Shown: positions 18,383-27,448, counted from the stretch's first letter. The stretch: 64,000 bases of DNA from Hyphomicrobiales bacterium 4NK60-0047b (GCA_040367435.1 BAABWY010000008.1:62001-126000); one strand, 5' to 3'. The notes: generated from the letters alone by a model not told the origin. Numbers and translations are program-made.

Positions 18383-18421
18383 GATTCTAGGATTGGGAGA
18401 ATCAACAGGTTAATGTATAAT
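18383..18421 (+). promoter_or_regulatory. Sigma-70-type promoter with overlapping inverted repeat
   Basis: TTGGGA (18393-18398), a 17-nt spacer and a perfect TATAAT (18416-18421) precede the regulator gene at 18476. GATTCT (18383-18388) and AGAATC (18398-18403) form an inverted repeat around the -35, consistent with an operator, perhaps for the regulator itself. Confidence 0.55.
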
Positions 18422-18475
18422 GGTGATTCGTAGGCGGGTATTATTAATTGTAACTCTAATTGTGTGGGGAGTTTG

Positions 18476-18940
18476 ATGCGGCAAAGACTTGCACCGGAAT
18501 CAAATCGTATAGCAGACAAACTATGGGCAGCTATGCGCGACAACGAAAAATGGTGGTCAGTGAACGACATTTCAACAGAAACAGGGGCGAGCGGTCGATA
18601 TACAAGACGCTATGTTAGAGCTCTAAAAGAGGCCGGTTATGTTGAAGCTTCAGATGAGGCAAAACGGTTTCACTCGACTTATTATAAACTTATCAAAGAC
18701 ACCGGCGAAACAGCGCCAATTTTACGGGGACGTGATGGCAGCCTTGCTGTTTATGACCCAAATTTATCTGACATGACAGGCGAAGAGCTTGAGCAAATAC
18801 GTAGTCAGTTAAATTTAACTTTACGTGAGTTTGCAGACATCATAGGTGTGCGCGATCCAAGAACGGTTCGCCGTTATGAAACAATGGATCATGTGCCTCC
18901 TCAGGTTGCAGATACAGCGCGCAAAGCTCATTTGCGTTAA
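18476..18940 (+). CDS. Two-domain HTH DNA-binding regulator
   Basis: A 154-residue cytoplasmic protein. The ATG at 18476 has GGGGAG just upstream. The N-terminal part (about 10-65) reads as a winged helix: SVNDISTETGASGRYTRRYV, then KEAGYVEAS. The C-terminal part (about 100-150) is a second helix-turn-helix of the XRE/MqsA kind: LTLREFADIIGVRDPRTVRR followed by YETMDHVPPQV. Such proteins occur both in chromosomes and on mobile elements; no phage genes are nearby. A promoter with an inverted repeat precedes it and a long stem-loop follows, so it is a monocistronic unit that may regulate itself. Confidence 0.75.
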   Translation: MRQRLAPESNRIADKLWAAMRDNEKWWSVNDISTETGASGRYTRRYVRALKEAGYVEASDEAKRFHSTYYKLIKDTGETAPILRGRDGSLAVYDPNLSDMTGEELEQIRSQLNLTLREFADIIGVRDPRTVRRYETMDHVPPQVADTARKAHLR

Positions 18941-18990
18941 AGCTTAAAATCTCTCGAAATATTGCAAAAACTCATATTTAAACAAATTTC

Positions 18991-19048
18991 CAAAAGCCTC
19001 TTAACTCCTTTAGTCATATAAACTGAAGGATGAAGAGGCTTTTGTGCT
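18991..19048 (+). terminator. Terminator after the two-domain regulator
   Basis: CAAAAGCCTCTT (18991-19002) pairs with AAGAGGCTTTTG (19033-19044); the interior also pairs (CCTT-AGT with ACT-AAGG). T-rich sequence follows. Confidence 0.8.
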
Positions 19049-19165
19049 TTAAAAATATGTAATCGTTATATTTAGCACATAATTATAGCCTTGCAGGTAA
19101 TAGCCTCTCGCGCTATTACAAATCATCAAATATTTAAGATCCACAACGTCTAAAGGTTCATAAAG

Positions 19166-19453
19166 ATGCAAATCAATGAGGCCACGGTGAAAAAAATCGC
19201 CAAACTGGCACGCATTAAAGTCACAGATCAGGAAACAAAGTCATTGGAAGGTGAGTTGAGCTCAATTCTTTCATGGGTCGAACAACTAAACGAAGTCGAC
19301 ACCGATGATGTGGAACCTTTAACAAGTGTTGTCGAAACAACGATGAAAAAACGTGAAGATGTTGTGACAGATGGTGGCTACGCACAGCGAGTGACCAAAA
19401 ACGCACCGCTTTCTGAAGATAATTTCTTTGTTGTTCCAAAAGTGGTGGAGTAA
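19166..19453 (+). CDS. gatC: Asp-tRNA(Asn)/Glu-tRNA(Gln) amidotransferase subunit C
   Basis: A 95-residue GatC, the small subunit that wraps GatA and GatB in the GatCAB complex that amidates Glu-tRNA(Gln) and/or Asp-tRNA(Asn). It has the family start [12 protein letters not shown] and the core [19 protein letters not shown], with a C-terminal [10 protein letters not shown] as in other GatC. gatA starts 3 nt after the stop. Confidence 0.95.
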   Translation: MQINEATVKKIAKLARIKVTDQETKSLEGELSSILSWVEQLNEVDTDDVEPLTSVVETTMKKREDVVTDGGYAQRVTKNAPLSEDNFFVVPKVVE

Positions 19454-19456
19454 AAA

Positions 19457-20935
19457 ATGCCAGATTTATTAGATTTATCAATCGCAGAAGCTCGCGAAGG
19501 GCTGGGTAATGGTGATTTCTCGGCTAAAGAATATACTGAAAGCCACCTAAAAGAAATTGAAAGCGCCAACAAGGCGTTAAATGCCTACATATTAGAAACA
19601 CCGGAAAAAGCGCTAGAAATGGCAGCTAAATCTGATGATCGTATGGCCAAAGGCGAAGCCGGATTGCTTGAAGGTATTCCACTTGGCATCAAAGATTTGT
19701 TCTGTACAGATGGTGTCCGCACAACAGCTTGTTCTCATATTTTAGATGGCTTTGAGCCACCGTATGAATCAACAGTGACGGAAAATCTATGGAATGCCGG
19801 TGCTGTCATGCTTGGTAAACTCAACTTGGATGAGTTTGCTATGGGGTCTTCGAACGAGACCAGCCACTATGGTGAAGTTGTTAATCCTTGGCGCCGTGAT
19901 GGTGATGAAGCCAAATTAGTTCCAGGCGGCTCATCTGGCGGGTCAGCATCAGCGGTCGCAGCTCATCTTTGTGCAGCAGCAACAGCAACAGATACCGGCG
20001 GATCAATTCGCCAACCGGCAGCTTTTACAGGAACGGTTGGCTTAAAACCAACCTATGGCCGGGTTTCGCGCTGGGGGACGATTGCATTCGCCTCAAGTCT
20101 AGATCAAGCCGGACCAATTACCCGAACAGTTGAAGACGCCGCACTTATGTTGCAAGTGATGGCAAGTCACGACCCTAAAGATACAACATCAGTTGATATA
20201 GCAGTGCCTGATTATCGAAAAGAGATGGAAGGTAAGGTCAAAGGCATGACTGTAGGTATTCCAAAGGAATATCGGGTCGATGGCATGAGTGAAGAAATTG
20301 AAGCACTTTGGCAGCAAGGCATCGAATGGTATAAAGATGCCGGTGCCAAAATTGTTGAAGTGAGCTTGCCTCATACAAAATATGCATTGCCTGCTTACTA
20401 TATCGTAGCACCAGCTGAGGCTTCTTCTAATCTCGCTCGTTATGATGGCGTTAAATATGGCCTCAGAGTTGAAGGTGATAGCATTGACGGCATGTATGAA
20501 AACACAAGAGCTGAAGGCTTTGGAGCTGAAGTTAAACGCCGGATTTTAATGGGAACTTATGTGCTCTCAGCTGGCTATTACGATGCGTACTATCTCAAGG
20601 CACAAAAAGTGAGAACGCGCATCAAGCAAGACTTCGATGAAGCTTTTAAGAATGTAGACGTAATGCTCACCCCAACAACACCAAGCCCGGCATTTGCAAT
20701 GGGCGAGAAATCGGGTGATCCACTAGAGATGTACCTAAACGACATATTCACAGTGACTGTGAATATGGCAGGGCTCCCAGGAATTTCAGTACCAGCTGGC
20801 ATGTCAAAATCTGGTTTACCGCTAGGACTACAACTTATCGGCAAACCATTTGATGAAGGCACGCTGCTAAAAGCTGGCCAAGTAATCGAGCAAGCAGCAG
20901 GCGAACTACCAAAACCAACAAAATGGTGGGCATAG
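19457..20935 (+). CDS. gatA: Asp-tRNA(Asn)/Glu-tRNA(Gln) amidotransferase subunit A
   Basis: A 492-residue amidase-signature enzyme that hydrolyses glutamine and feeds ammonia to GatB. The Ser-Ser-Lys triad is readable: Lys in [10 protein letters not shown] near residue 80, and the serines in [14 protein letters not shown] near 155-165 and [10 protein letters not shown] near 180. The gene is tightly linked to gatC; gatB lies 2.5 kb downstream, separated by a repeat array, chorismate mutase and a convergent hydrolase gene. A repeat begins directly after the stop codon. Confidence 0.97.
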   Translation: MPDLLDLSIAEAREGLGNGDFSAKEYTESHLKEIESANKALNAYILETPEKALEMAAKSDDRMAKGEAGLLEGIPLGIKDLFCTDGVRTTACSHILDGFEPPYESTVTENLWNAGAVMLGKLNLDEFAMGSSNETSHYGEVVNPWRRDGDEAKLVPGGSSGGSASAVAAHLCAAATATDTGGSIRQPAAFTGTVGLKPTYGRVSRWGTIAFASSLDQAGPITRTVEDAALMLQVMASHDPKDTTSVDIAVPDYRKEMEGKVKGMTVGIPKEYRVDGMSEEIEALWQQGIEWYKDAGAKIVEVSLPHTKYALPAYYIVAPAEASSNLARYDGVKYGLRVEGDSIDGMYENTRAEGFGAEVKRRILMGTYVLSAGYYDAYYLKAQKVRTRIKQDFDEAFKNVDVMLTPTTPSPAFAMGEKSGDPLEMYLNDIFTVTVNMAGLPGISVPAGMSKSGLPLGLQLIGKPFDEGTLLKAGQVIEQAAGELPKPTKWWA

Positions 20936-20939
20936 TAGC

Positions 20940-21040
20940 GCCTGCTGTGCCGGTTGCTTTGTGGGCAACTGAAGGCACGCTAAAAGATAAGGCAACTGAA
21001 GCAGAACTAAAAAGCTCTTGGCATAGCCGTGAGAGAAAAC
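20940..21040 (+). repeat. Partial repeat copy A4 (hairpin module plus tail)
   Basis: GGTTGC-TTTGTGG-GCAACT hairpin (module B) and a half copy GGCAACTGAAG, ending CATAGCCGTGAGAGAAAAC. It lacks the 5' multi-hairpin part and begins at the gatA stop codon. Confidence 0.6.
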
Positions 21041-21042
21041 AG

Positions 21043-21363
21043 CGACGGTCACCTTGTAGGTAACCGTTATAAATATAATACTAACAACCCGAAGAGGGAG
21101 TGCCGCCACTTCGGCGGCAGGACATGACGCCAGAGACGTCCGGCGCAAGCGCCGCCCCTCGGAGGCCTTCTGCCTCAGCAGAAGAATAGCCGTGAGAGAG
21201 AACAACGACGGTCACCTTGTAGGCAACCGTTATAAATATAATACTAACAACCCGAAGAGGGAGTGTCGTCACTTCGGCGGCAGGACATGACGCCAGAGGC
21301 GTCCGGTGCCTAGCACCGCCCCTCGGAGGCCTTCTGCCTCAGCAGAAGAATAGCCGTGAGAGA
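21043..21363 (+). repeat. Tandem 163-bp duplication carrying structured copies A5 and A6
   Basis: Two units with starts at 21043 and 21206 (period 163). Each opens with a hairpin ACGGT-CACC-TTGTA-GGT-AACCGT, an AT-rich stretch containing TATAAT, then the structured element (A5 21089-21199, A6 21252-21363). A5 has GAGGG/CCCTC, TGCCGCC/GGCGGCA, GGCGC/GCGCC and CTTCTGC/GCAGAAG helices. A6 has paired changes such as GGTGC/GCACC. The final GTGAGAG of A6 acts as ribosome binding site of the chorismate mutase gene. Confidence 0.75.
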
Positions 21364-21368
21364 TGAGA

Positions 21369-21680
21369 ATGACAATTAAAGCACCAAAAGATTGCACTTC
21401 AATGGATGATGTTCGCGCTGAAATTGATCGCCTGGACGAGCAGCTGGTAACCTTAATTGGAGAGCGTTTCACATATGTTGATCGAGCCTGGCAATTAAAA
21501 GACAATCCGGCAGATGCCACAGTGCCATGGCGCATTCAGCAAGTGATTGAAAAAGTGAGGGCTCATGCCGAAGAAAAAGATGTCCCGCCAAGGCTTGTTG
21601 AGGCACTTTGGCGCCAAATGATTGGCTGGTTCATTCAGTATGAAGAAGAAAAATTGGATGAAAAGCAGTCAAACGAATAA
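21369..21680 (+). CDS. Chorismate mutase, AroQ/PchB-like
   Basis: A 103-residue all-helical protein of the chorismate mutase type II family: DDVRAEIDRLDEQLVTLIGERF with the substrate-binding Arg near residue 16, AWQLKD, then a helix pair with IEKVRAHAEEKDVPPRLVEALWRQM and a Trp/Gln-rich end. Members convert chorismate to prephenate, or act as isochorismate pyruvate lyase (PchB); the sequence does not decide between them. Two ATGs are possible; 21369 is favoured because GAGAG lies 6 nt upstream, while 21363 sits on the repeat end with no spacing. A long terminator hairpin follows. Confidence 0.82.
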   Translation: MTIKAPKDCTSMDDVRAEIDRLDEQLVTLIGERFTYVDRAWQLKDNPADATVPWRIQQVIEKVRAHAEEKDVPPRLVEALWRQMIGWFIQYEEEKLDEKQSNE

Positions 21681-21769
21681 TTTCTCTTGATATTGAATCA
21701 AATTTAGACTTAAGTATCACCAACAGATTCAAATATACGAGTTTTATGAACCTCTGGGGAGGGGTCATG

Positions 21770-21829
21770 AAAGAGGAACAAAGCAAAGTGAGGCAAAAAA
21801 TTGCCCCTTGTTTTGTTCCTCTTTTGCTT
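21770..21829. terminator. Long hairpin terminator between convergent genes
   Basis: AAAGAGGAACAAA (21770-21782) pairs with TTTGTTCCTCTTT (21812-21824), extended inwards by CAA-GAGGCAA with TTGCC-CCTTG. T-rich on the plus-strand exit. It separates chorismate mutase from the convergent hydrolase gene. Confidence 0.85.
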
Positions 21830-21897
21830 TCAAGAGACTTTTTACTTTCAAGAGTGCTTTCTTAGAGATCTCATTTTCCTAAAAAACAACAGCCCTT

Positions 21898-23127
21898 TTA
21901 AGAAGCCGATTTTTCAGCCTGAATGATCCGCCAGAGATAATAAACGGTTGAGTGCAGCAATGTATGTTTACGTCCAAAGCGGACAATCACCAAATCATGC
22001 TCTGGCAATAAATAAACAAGCTGCCCTCCATGACCTACAAAATAGGTAAAAGCCCCTTGTATAGCTTCTCCGGGACGATCAAGAATATCATGGCGCACAT
22101 GTAGTCCATAAATACCTTCACGCAAATCTTCCTTTTTAAAGCGCTCTGGCATCATGTATTTAATAACACTAGTAGATTGTAGGAACGGCACAAGGTCTTG
22201 AGGTTCTTCAGTTTTGTTTGTTAGCTCGATAGTCATGCCATTTTTTGAGAGAAAGTAAGCAATTTTCGCCCAGTCTTCTACGGTCGCAAACAAGCAGCAA
22301 TATGGAGTGACACTGCCTTCATTCGTGTAAGTCCGCCAATGCGCGTGAGAGGCTCCAGCTGGTTTCCAGATTTTTGTCGATAAAAGAACATTCAAGGGTT
22401 GTTTATAAATGCGGGTCAGCATGAGGCCAAGAAGTGCTGTGTTCACATTTTGATAGTGATATTCAGAAGAGGGCTCCTTGGGCATTTTTAACTGGTCAAC
22501 AATCCCGGGAAGTCCTTCAATATGCATCTTCGCAAGGAGGGTAAACGGATTAGAAGCATCTTTATCAGGGCCCCGTTTGGCGTCTTTAGCCAGGGGTTTA
22601 GGCGGGCCTTTCTTTTCAATTTGAAGGCCGCTTCGCATCGTTAAAAACCGCTCAATTGTTTGGTTTTTCAACCCTTCATCTTTTAAATCCAGCAAATACG
22701 TACCAATGGGGCTATCAAGACCATCAATCTCCCCTTCATCAATGGCTTTTAAGACCAAATAACCAATCAGGCTTTTTGCCATAGAATATGAATTAAACTG
22801 GGTTTTTTCATTAAACCCAGGGCGGAAATAAGCATATTTCAGGCGGCCCTTATGATAAGCCACCAACGCATCAGTTTCATTGTCCAGGTTTAGTTGCTGT
22901 AATTTCTGGCCAAACTCATTATCAAGTGCGGCATCAGCTATAAAACTATGGGGCCATTGTTGCGCTTTTCCGACGACATCCACATAAATGCCCTTGGCAG
23001 GCCAGGTTTTAGCCGGGAAGCCTTCTTCAGCAATTGCAATCACATGAGGGTAGCGGTACGTAACAGCGCTTGTCCCTAAAGCCAAAAGAACAAGGACGAG
23101 CAAAAGTAATATAAGAAATTTTTTCAT
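21898..23127 (-). CDS. Serine hydrolase of the beta-lactamase/transpeptidase fold
   Basis: A 409-residue protein with an N-terminal membrane anchor or signal (residues 4-22) and a class C beta-lactamase-like domain. The S-x-x-K nucleophile motif is SMAKSLIGYL near residue 117; YHYQNVNTALLG near 225 provides the Y-x-N motif, and VGHGGQLVYLLPEH near 370 replaces the KTG triad with HGG, as in many esterase-like members. Known relatives include 6-aminohexanoate-dimer hydrolase and D-aminopeptidases, so the substrate is open. It is convergent with chorismate mutase. Confidence 0.83.
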   Translation of the reverse strand: MKKFLILLLLVLVLLALGTSAVTYRYPHVIAIAEEGFPAKTWPAKGIYVDVVGKAQQWPHSFIADAALDNEFGQKLQQLNLDNETDALVAYHKGRLKYAYFRPGFNEKTQFNSYSMAKSLIGYLVLKAIDEGEIDGLDSPIGTYLLDLKDEGLKNQTIERFLTMRSGLQIEKKGPPKPLAKDAKRGPDKDASNPFTLLAKMHIEGLPGIVDQLKMPKEPSSEYHYQNVNTALLGLMLTRIYKQPLNVLLSTKIWKPAGASHAHWRTYTNEGSVTPYCCLFATVEDWAKIAYFLSKNGMTIELTNKTEEPQDLVPFLQSTSVIKYMMPERFKKEDLREGIYGLHVRHDILDRPGEAIQGAFTYFVGHGGQLVYLLPEHDLVIVRFGRKHTLLHSTVYYLWRIIQAEKSAS

Positions 23128-23271
23128 TCATATTCCTCAAAAAAACAGCCCTTAGACAAACGAATTATTGCCCTAACCCAAACATTACGGTAAACAGTTC
23201 CCTTCAAGCAAGTTATGCATCGGGGATAAGAGAATATTTCATCCTGGTGTGCCAGATTTGCGGCAATTGTT

Positions 23272-23447
23272 AGAGCGCTCCTCCCAAAAGTGGTTACCGG
23301 TTTTGGGAAAAAGGAACGCAACAGAAATTAAAGAGCGCTCCTCCCAAAAGTGGTTACCGGTTTTGGGAAAAAGGAACGCTTCAGAAATTAAAGAGCGCTC
23401 CACCCAAAAGTTGTCACCGGTTTTGGGACAAAAGGAACGTAAAAAAG
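23272..23447. repeat. Three tandem 60-bp repeats with Rhizobiales-type palindrome
   Basis: Units start at 23272, 23332 and 23392 (period 60). Each contains AGAGCGCTC and the palindrome CCCAAAA-GTGGTTACCGG-TTTTGGG. The first two are nearly identical; the third has diverged in the loop. The AAAAGTGGnnnCCGGTTTTGGG motif is a widespread interspersed repeat in Rhizobiales genomes (established). The array lies directly before gatB. The rest of the 335-nt gap holds nothing recognisable. Confidence 0.85.
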
Positions 23448-23462
23448 AACTATGAGGTCAAA

Positions 23463-24926
23463 ATGTCATCTGATAAATCACATTTAGTAAAGGGCGCCAC
23501 CGGAGATTGGGAGGTCGTTATCGGCCTTGAAGTGCACGCCCAGGTGACATCAAATTCAAAGCTATTTTCAGGCGCATCAACAGAGTTTGGTGGCGCCGCT
23601 AATGATCATGTCTCGTTAGTTGATGCAGCCATGCCAGGTATGCTCCCGGTGATCAATGAAGAATGCGTGAAACAAGCCGTTCGCACAGGCTTGGGGCTGA
23701 AATCAGAGATCAATCTCTTCTCTCGCTTTGACCGGAAAAACTACTTCTACCCAGATTTACCTCAAGGCTATCAAATCTCACAATTCCAATACCCCATCGT
23801 CGGTGAAGGTGTTGTGATCCTGGATATGAAGGATGGCTCTACCTTTGAAGTGGGTATTGAACGCCTCCACCTTGAGCAAGATGCTGGCAAATCAATGCAT
23901 GACCAACATCCAAGCTACTCTTATGTTGATTTTAACCGGACAGGCGTCGCGCTGATGGAAATCGTCTCCAAGCCGGATATGCGTTCATCAGAACACGCAA
24001 AAGCTTACGTTACAAAACTACGCACAATCTTACGCTACCTTGGCACATGTGATGGGAATATGGATCAAGGCTCAATGCGCGCTGATGTAAACGTTTCTGT
24101 GCGCCGCCCAGGTGAAGAATTGGGAACAAGAACAGAGACCAAAAACGTAAACTCCATCCGCTTCATTGGTCAGGCTATTGATCACGAAGTCATGCGCCAA
24201 ATTGACGTTCTTGAAGATGGCGGAACCATTGATCAGGAAACATTATTGTTCGACCCCAAAACCGGCAAAACCAGATCCATGCGCTCGAAAGAAGAAGCTC
24301 ATGATTATCGTTACTTCCCATGCCCGGATTTACTGCCATTAGAGTTCGATCAAGCCTTTGTTGATGAGTTGAAAAAAGACCTTCCTGAACTACCGGACGA
24401 AAAGAAAGAACGGCTGATGAAGGATTATGGGCTAAACAGTTACGATGCTGGCATTTTGGTGGCAGATAAAACATCGTCTGATTTCTTTGAACAAGTCGCC
24501 AAAGGCAGAGATGCTAAATTGGCTTCAAACTGGGTAACAAACGAATTCTTTGGCCGCCTGAATAAAGAAGGCAAGACAATTGAGACAAGCCCTGTAAATG
24601 CAGAACAACTTGGCGGCATCATCGAGTTGATCTCAAAGGGTGACATCTCAGGTAAGATCGCAAAAGAGCTCTTTGAAATCGTATGGGAAGAGGGCGGCGA
24701 CCCGGCTCAAATCGTTGAAGAGCGTGACATGAAAGCTGTGACAGACACTGGCGCAATTGAAGCAATCCTGGATGAAATCATCGCCAATAACCCAAAACAA
24801 GTTGAAGGCGTAAAAGAGAAACCTCAACTCATCGGATGGTTCGTCGGCCAGGTCATGAAACAAACCCAAGGCAAAGCCGACCCTAAGGTGGTGAACGGTA
24901 TTCTGAAAGAGAAGCTTGGGCTTTAA
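23463..24926 (+). CDS. gatB: Asp-tRNA(Asn)/Glu-tRNA(Gln) amidotransferase subunit B
   Basis: A 487-residue GatB, the kinase and amidating subunit of GatCAB. It carries the family signatures [13 protein letters not shown] near residue 16, [17 protein letters not shown] near 90, the EMRSD-like patch, and [13 protein letters not shown] near 275. The C-terminal YqeY-like tail ([14 protein letters not shown], then [15 protein letters not shown]) is complete. It is separated from gatCA by 2.5 kb but has the same orientation. A 60-bp repeat array precedes it and a strong terminator follows. Confidence 0.97.
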   Translation: MSSDKSHLVKGATGDWEVVIGLEVHAQVTSNSKLFSGASTEFGGAANDHVSLVDAAMPGMLPVINEECVKQAVRTGLGLKSEINLFSRFDRKNYFYPDLPQGYQISQFQYPIVGEGVVILDMKDGSTFEVGIERLHLEQDAGKSMHDQHPSYSYVDFNRTGVALMEIVSKPDMRSSEHAKAYVTKLRTILRYLGTCDGNMDQGSMRADVNVSVRRPGEELGTRTETKNVNSIRFIGQAIDHEVMRQIDVLEDGGTIDQETLLFDPKTGKTRSMRSKEEAHDYRYFPCPDLLPLEFDQAFVDELKKDLPELPDEKKERLMKDYGLNSYDAGILVADKTSSDFFEQVAKGRDAKLASNWVTNEFFGRLNKEGKTIETSPVNAEQLGGIIELISKGDISGKIAKELFEIVWEEGGDPAQIVEERDMKAVTDTGAIEAILDEIIANNPKQVEGVKEKPQLIGWFVGQVMKQTQGKADPKVVNGILKEKLGL

Positions 24927-24955
24927 CTGAGCGCATGTGTTTTAAATTCTAAGCT

Positions 24956-25002
24956 AAAAAAAGCCCCGCATGATCCCATAAGATAGTGCGGGGCTTTTTT
25001 TT
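24956..25002. terminator. Bidirectional terminator between gatB and methyltransferase
   Basis: AAGCCCCGCA (24961-24970) pairs with TGCGGGGCTT (24987-24996), flanked by A-run and T-run. Confidence 0.93.
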
Positions 25003-25831
25003 ATTTCTTATCAACCAGCACCTCTAAATAATCTGCTGCAATAATAGAACTACCATCATCAGCAATATTAAAGCGCTCAATCAATGCGAGCATATCCTGC
25101 GTCAGCTCTTCTTGCCCAGCTGGTTCAAGTGCCAAGAAGGCTTTATGCACCGGTCCATAATAAGTGCGGAACAAATCAATGAACGCCTTCGGGCTTTCAA
25201 AGCGCAGCTTAAAAGTCTTTGGAGTGATAGAGATGTTTGAAGCTTCGTTTCCAAAGTTCTCTTCAAGCCATTCCTGTGTTCCCCAACGTGCTGGGGACTG
25301 AACACCAGCTGGTGGCGGCACAAGGCGGCCAAGGGTTTTGAAAAGCTGGCCGATAAATCCATCCGGTGTCCAGTTAGCAAGACCGATCCGGCCACCTGAT
25401 TTACAAACACGCAAAAGTTCAGAAGCCGATTGTTCCTGGTTTGGTGTAAACATCACACCAAAGGTCGAAACAACACCTGTGAACGAACCATCATCGAAAG
25501 GTAAGTTTTCAGCATCTGCCACCTTGAAGTTAATATCAAAGCCTTCAGCTTCAGCGCGGCCGCGGCCCATGTCCAAGAGCTCACCAACATAGTCACTTGA
25601 TGTAACATCATAGCCGCGGCGTGCCATAGCAAGGGTTACATTGCCATTTCCAGCTGCTACATCAAGAACGGGAGCACCGTAAGGAAGCTCCATAGCTTCA
25701 GCTAATGTTTCACCAACCAGTTGAAGCATAACGCCAACCTTGGCATAATCACCTGAACCCCAGGCAGCATTTTGTTTTGTCTTAATCGCTTCATAATCAG
25801 GGGAAGCTTGTCCTGTCATTTCATTCGTCAT
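25001..25831 (-). CDS. Class I SAM-dependent methyltransferase
   Basis: A 276-residue cytoplasmic methyltransferase of the Rossmann-fold class. Motif I is VLDVAAGNGNVTLAMARRG near residue 50, the acidic post-I motif is SSDYVGELLDMG, and ADAENLPFDDGSF is the usual motif II of the UbiE/Methyltransf_11 group. A later GRIGLANWTPDGFIGQ fits small-molecule methyltransferases. The substrate cannot be read. The gene has its own upstream gap and faces gatB. Confidence 0.85.
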   Translation of the reverse strand: MTNEMTGQASPDYEAIKTKQNAAWGSGDYAKVGVMLQLVGETLAEAMELPYGAPVLDVAAGNGNVTLAMARRGYDVTSSDYVGELLDMGRGRAEAEGFDINFKVADAENLPFDDGSFTGVVSTFGVMFTPNQEQSASELLRVCKSGGRIGLANWTPDGFIGQLFKTLGRLVPPPAGVQSPARWGTQEWLEENFGNEASNISITPKTFKLRFESPKAFIDLFRTYYGPVHKAFLALEPAGQEELTQDMLALIERFNIADDGSSIIAADYLEVLVDKK

Positions 25832-25961
25832 GATATCTCCTATCAGTTTGTTAATTCGCAGAATTCATTTTTAAATTCTTTTGCTCGATGAAGAGGTAAT
25901 ACAAAATTAACAAACTCTTAGATGTGTAAAATATCACACATTGGAGAAAGTCATAAATCCA

Positions 25962-27266
25962 TTAAGAGATAACCTTTTCAGCTTGCAACTCCAAACGTTC
26001 ACGAACAAGACTAATCGCCCCTCTTAAATGATAGAACTGATCAGAAAAATCTTTCGGCACAGGGATGAGTTGAACGGTGGTTTCTATCCGCTCAAGCTCA
26101 GTCATGTTTTCGGCAAAATGTTCGTGGCTTACATCCTTGTTAATATTGTGTTCTAAAGTTTTGAGTTGTTGATACCAATGAAGCAACCTGTTTCGAATGC
26201 GCCAATTATATAACAGCGGTCCTAATTTGATTATAGGAAACAAGACAGTAGCAATGGGCAACAGTAGGATAAATGAGCGCTGTAGAAACGAAGCCAGCCA
26301 AAAGGGCAGATAGCGCTGCAAAAAAGGAACGCCATCTTTATAAGAACGCTTCGTATCCTTGGTGACCAAATATTCCGGGTCATTCACTTTCGGAAATTCA
26401 GCCGTTTTTTGAAAAATATCCCCCTTACTGTGCACATCCTTTAAAGCTTGAACAAGCAATCCAGCAAGCGCAGGGTGTAAGTTCTCTTTGGCAACAAGGG
26501 CTGCAGAAGGAGCAATTAAAGACACATTTTCTGATGGGATATTGTCTACAAAATCTATTGTACCTTCAGGCAGTGTGATCATGGAAAGATACGGAAAAAT
26601 TCGAGTATAAGCTTCTGCACGTTTGAAGTTCATCAGCTTGATGCTTTTCTTGCGCAAAAGCCCTTGAATAAAAGGTGAGCTCGGCGCAACGACTAGAAAG
26701 ACGGCGTCTACGCGGCCATCTTCAAGAGCATTAATGGCAGATGATCCACTAAGGGTGAGTAATTGTGCTGTTTTATCGGTTACCCCATTAGTTGAGAGAA
26801 GCGCGGTAGCCAACTGACGCGTGCCACTATTTTGAGAGCCAATAGCTATCCGCATGTTTTTTAAATCAGTTAACCGCGTAATCTCTAAAGTGGGGCGATA
26901 AAAGACCCAAAGAGGTTCAAGAAAAACGCGCCCCAAAGACATAAGGCCATCTCGTTGACCCGTCTTTGAAACACCACCCTGCATGAGTGCAAGGTCAACT
27001 TTGCTCTCATCTGAGCGCAGTTTTTGCAAATTATCAAGAGAGCCAGCAGAGGAGAAAACTTTGAGTTCAATACCAGATTCTTTTAGAAGCTTAGCATACT
27101 GATTGCCAAAACCAAAATAGGCGCCTTTGGCCCCACCAGTAGAAATAGCAATTGTTGTAGGAGGGGCAGGCTCAATAAACTGATAGGTTGCCCAAAATGC
27201 GCCGCCCACAACCAATAGCGCAGGTACTACTACAAAGAACATATCTTTTATCCTGGATAAAGACAT
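25962..27266 (-). CDS. TAXI family TRAP transporter solute-binding protein, membrane-anchored
   Basis: A 434-residue protein with an N-terminal hydrophobic segment (8-26), a periplasmic TAXI-type binding domain (ISTGGAKGAYFGFGNQYA; FSSAGSLDNLQ; GSQNSGTRQLATALL; VDAVFLVVAPSS) and then a C-terminal extension with one or two membrane helices (about 330-355) and a coiled-coil-like cytoplasmic tail. Classic TAXI proteins are free periplasmic receptors encoded with a TRAP permease. Here no TRAP permease gene is adjacent and the protein is tethered at both ends, so it may be a sensor or serve a permease elsewhere. Confidence 0.8.
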   Translation of the reverse strand: MSLSRIKDMFFVVVPALLVVGGAFWATYQFIEPAPPTTIAISTGGAKGAYFGFGNQYAKLLKESGIELKVFSSAGSLDNLQKLRSDESKVDLALMQGGVSKTGQRDGLMSLGRVFLEPLWVFYRPTLEITRLTDLKNMRIAIGSQNSGTRQLATALLSTNGVTDKTAQLLTLSGSSAINALEDGRVDAVFLVVAPSSPFIQGLLRKKSIKLMNFKRAEAYTRIFPYLSMITLPEGTIDFVDNIPSENVSLIAPSAALVAKENLHPALAGLLVQALKDVHSKGDIFQKTAEFPKVNDPEYLVTKDTKRSYKDGVPFLQRYLPFWLASFLQRSFILLLPIATVLFPIIKLGPLLYNWRIRNRLLHWYQQLKTLEHNINKDVSHEHFAENMTELERIETTVQLIPVPKDFSDQFYHLRGAISLVRERLELQAEKVIS

Positions 27267-27448
27267 ACATACTCTCCCAATTATCCTTTGATTATATCAA
27301 AGACAATTTTTAAGAGATCCGTCAACACATCTTACACAAACTTATAATCTTCCAAGTGAATAAAACAAAAGAGACAAGCCTTATCTCTCTGAAAAAAATA
27401 AAGAAAATAAGAACCTTGGAAAAATATTATTTTAAACAAAGCCCCCAT

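Noticed and set aside
18476-18940. Prophage or mobile element marked by the HTH protein
   Set aside because: No integrase, phage structural genes or attachment repeats nearby; neighbours are housekeeping genes.
21075-21081. TATAAT in the AT-rich part of the 163-bp repeat as promoter
   Set aside because: No -35 at proper distance was found; the sequence is AT-rich so the match is weak evidence.
23249-23455. A 68-codon frame reading through the 60-bp repeats before gatB
   Set aside because: Again a consequence of a period divisible by three; no ribosome binding site, and the repeat is a known noncoding palindrome type.
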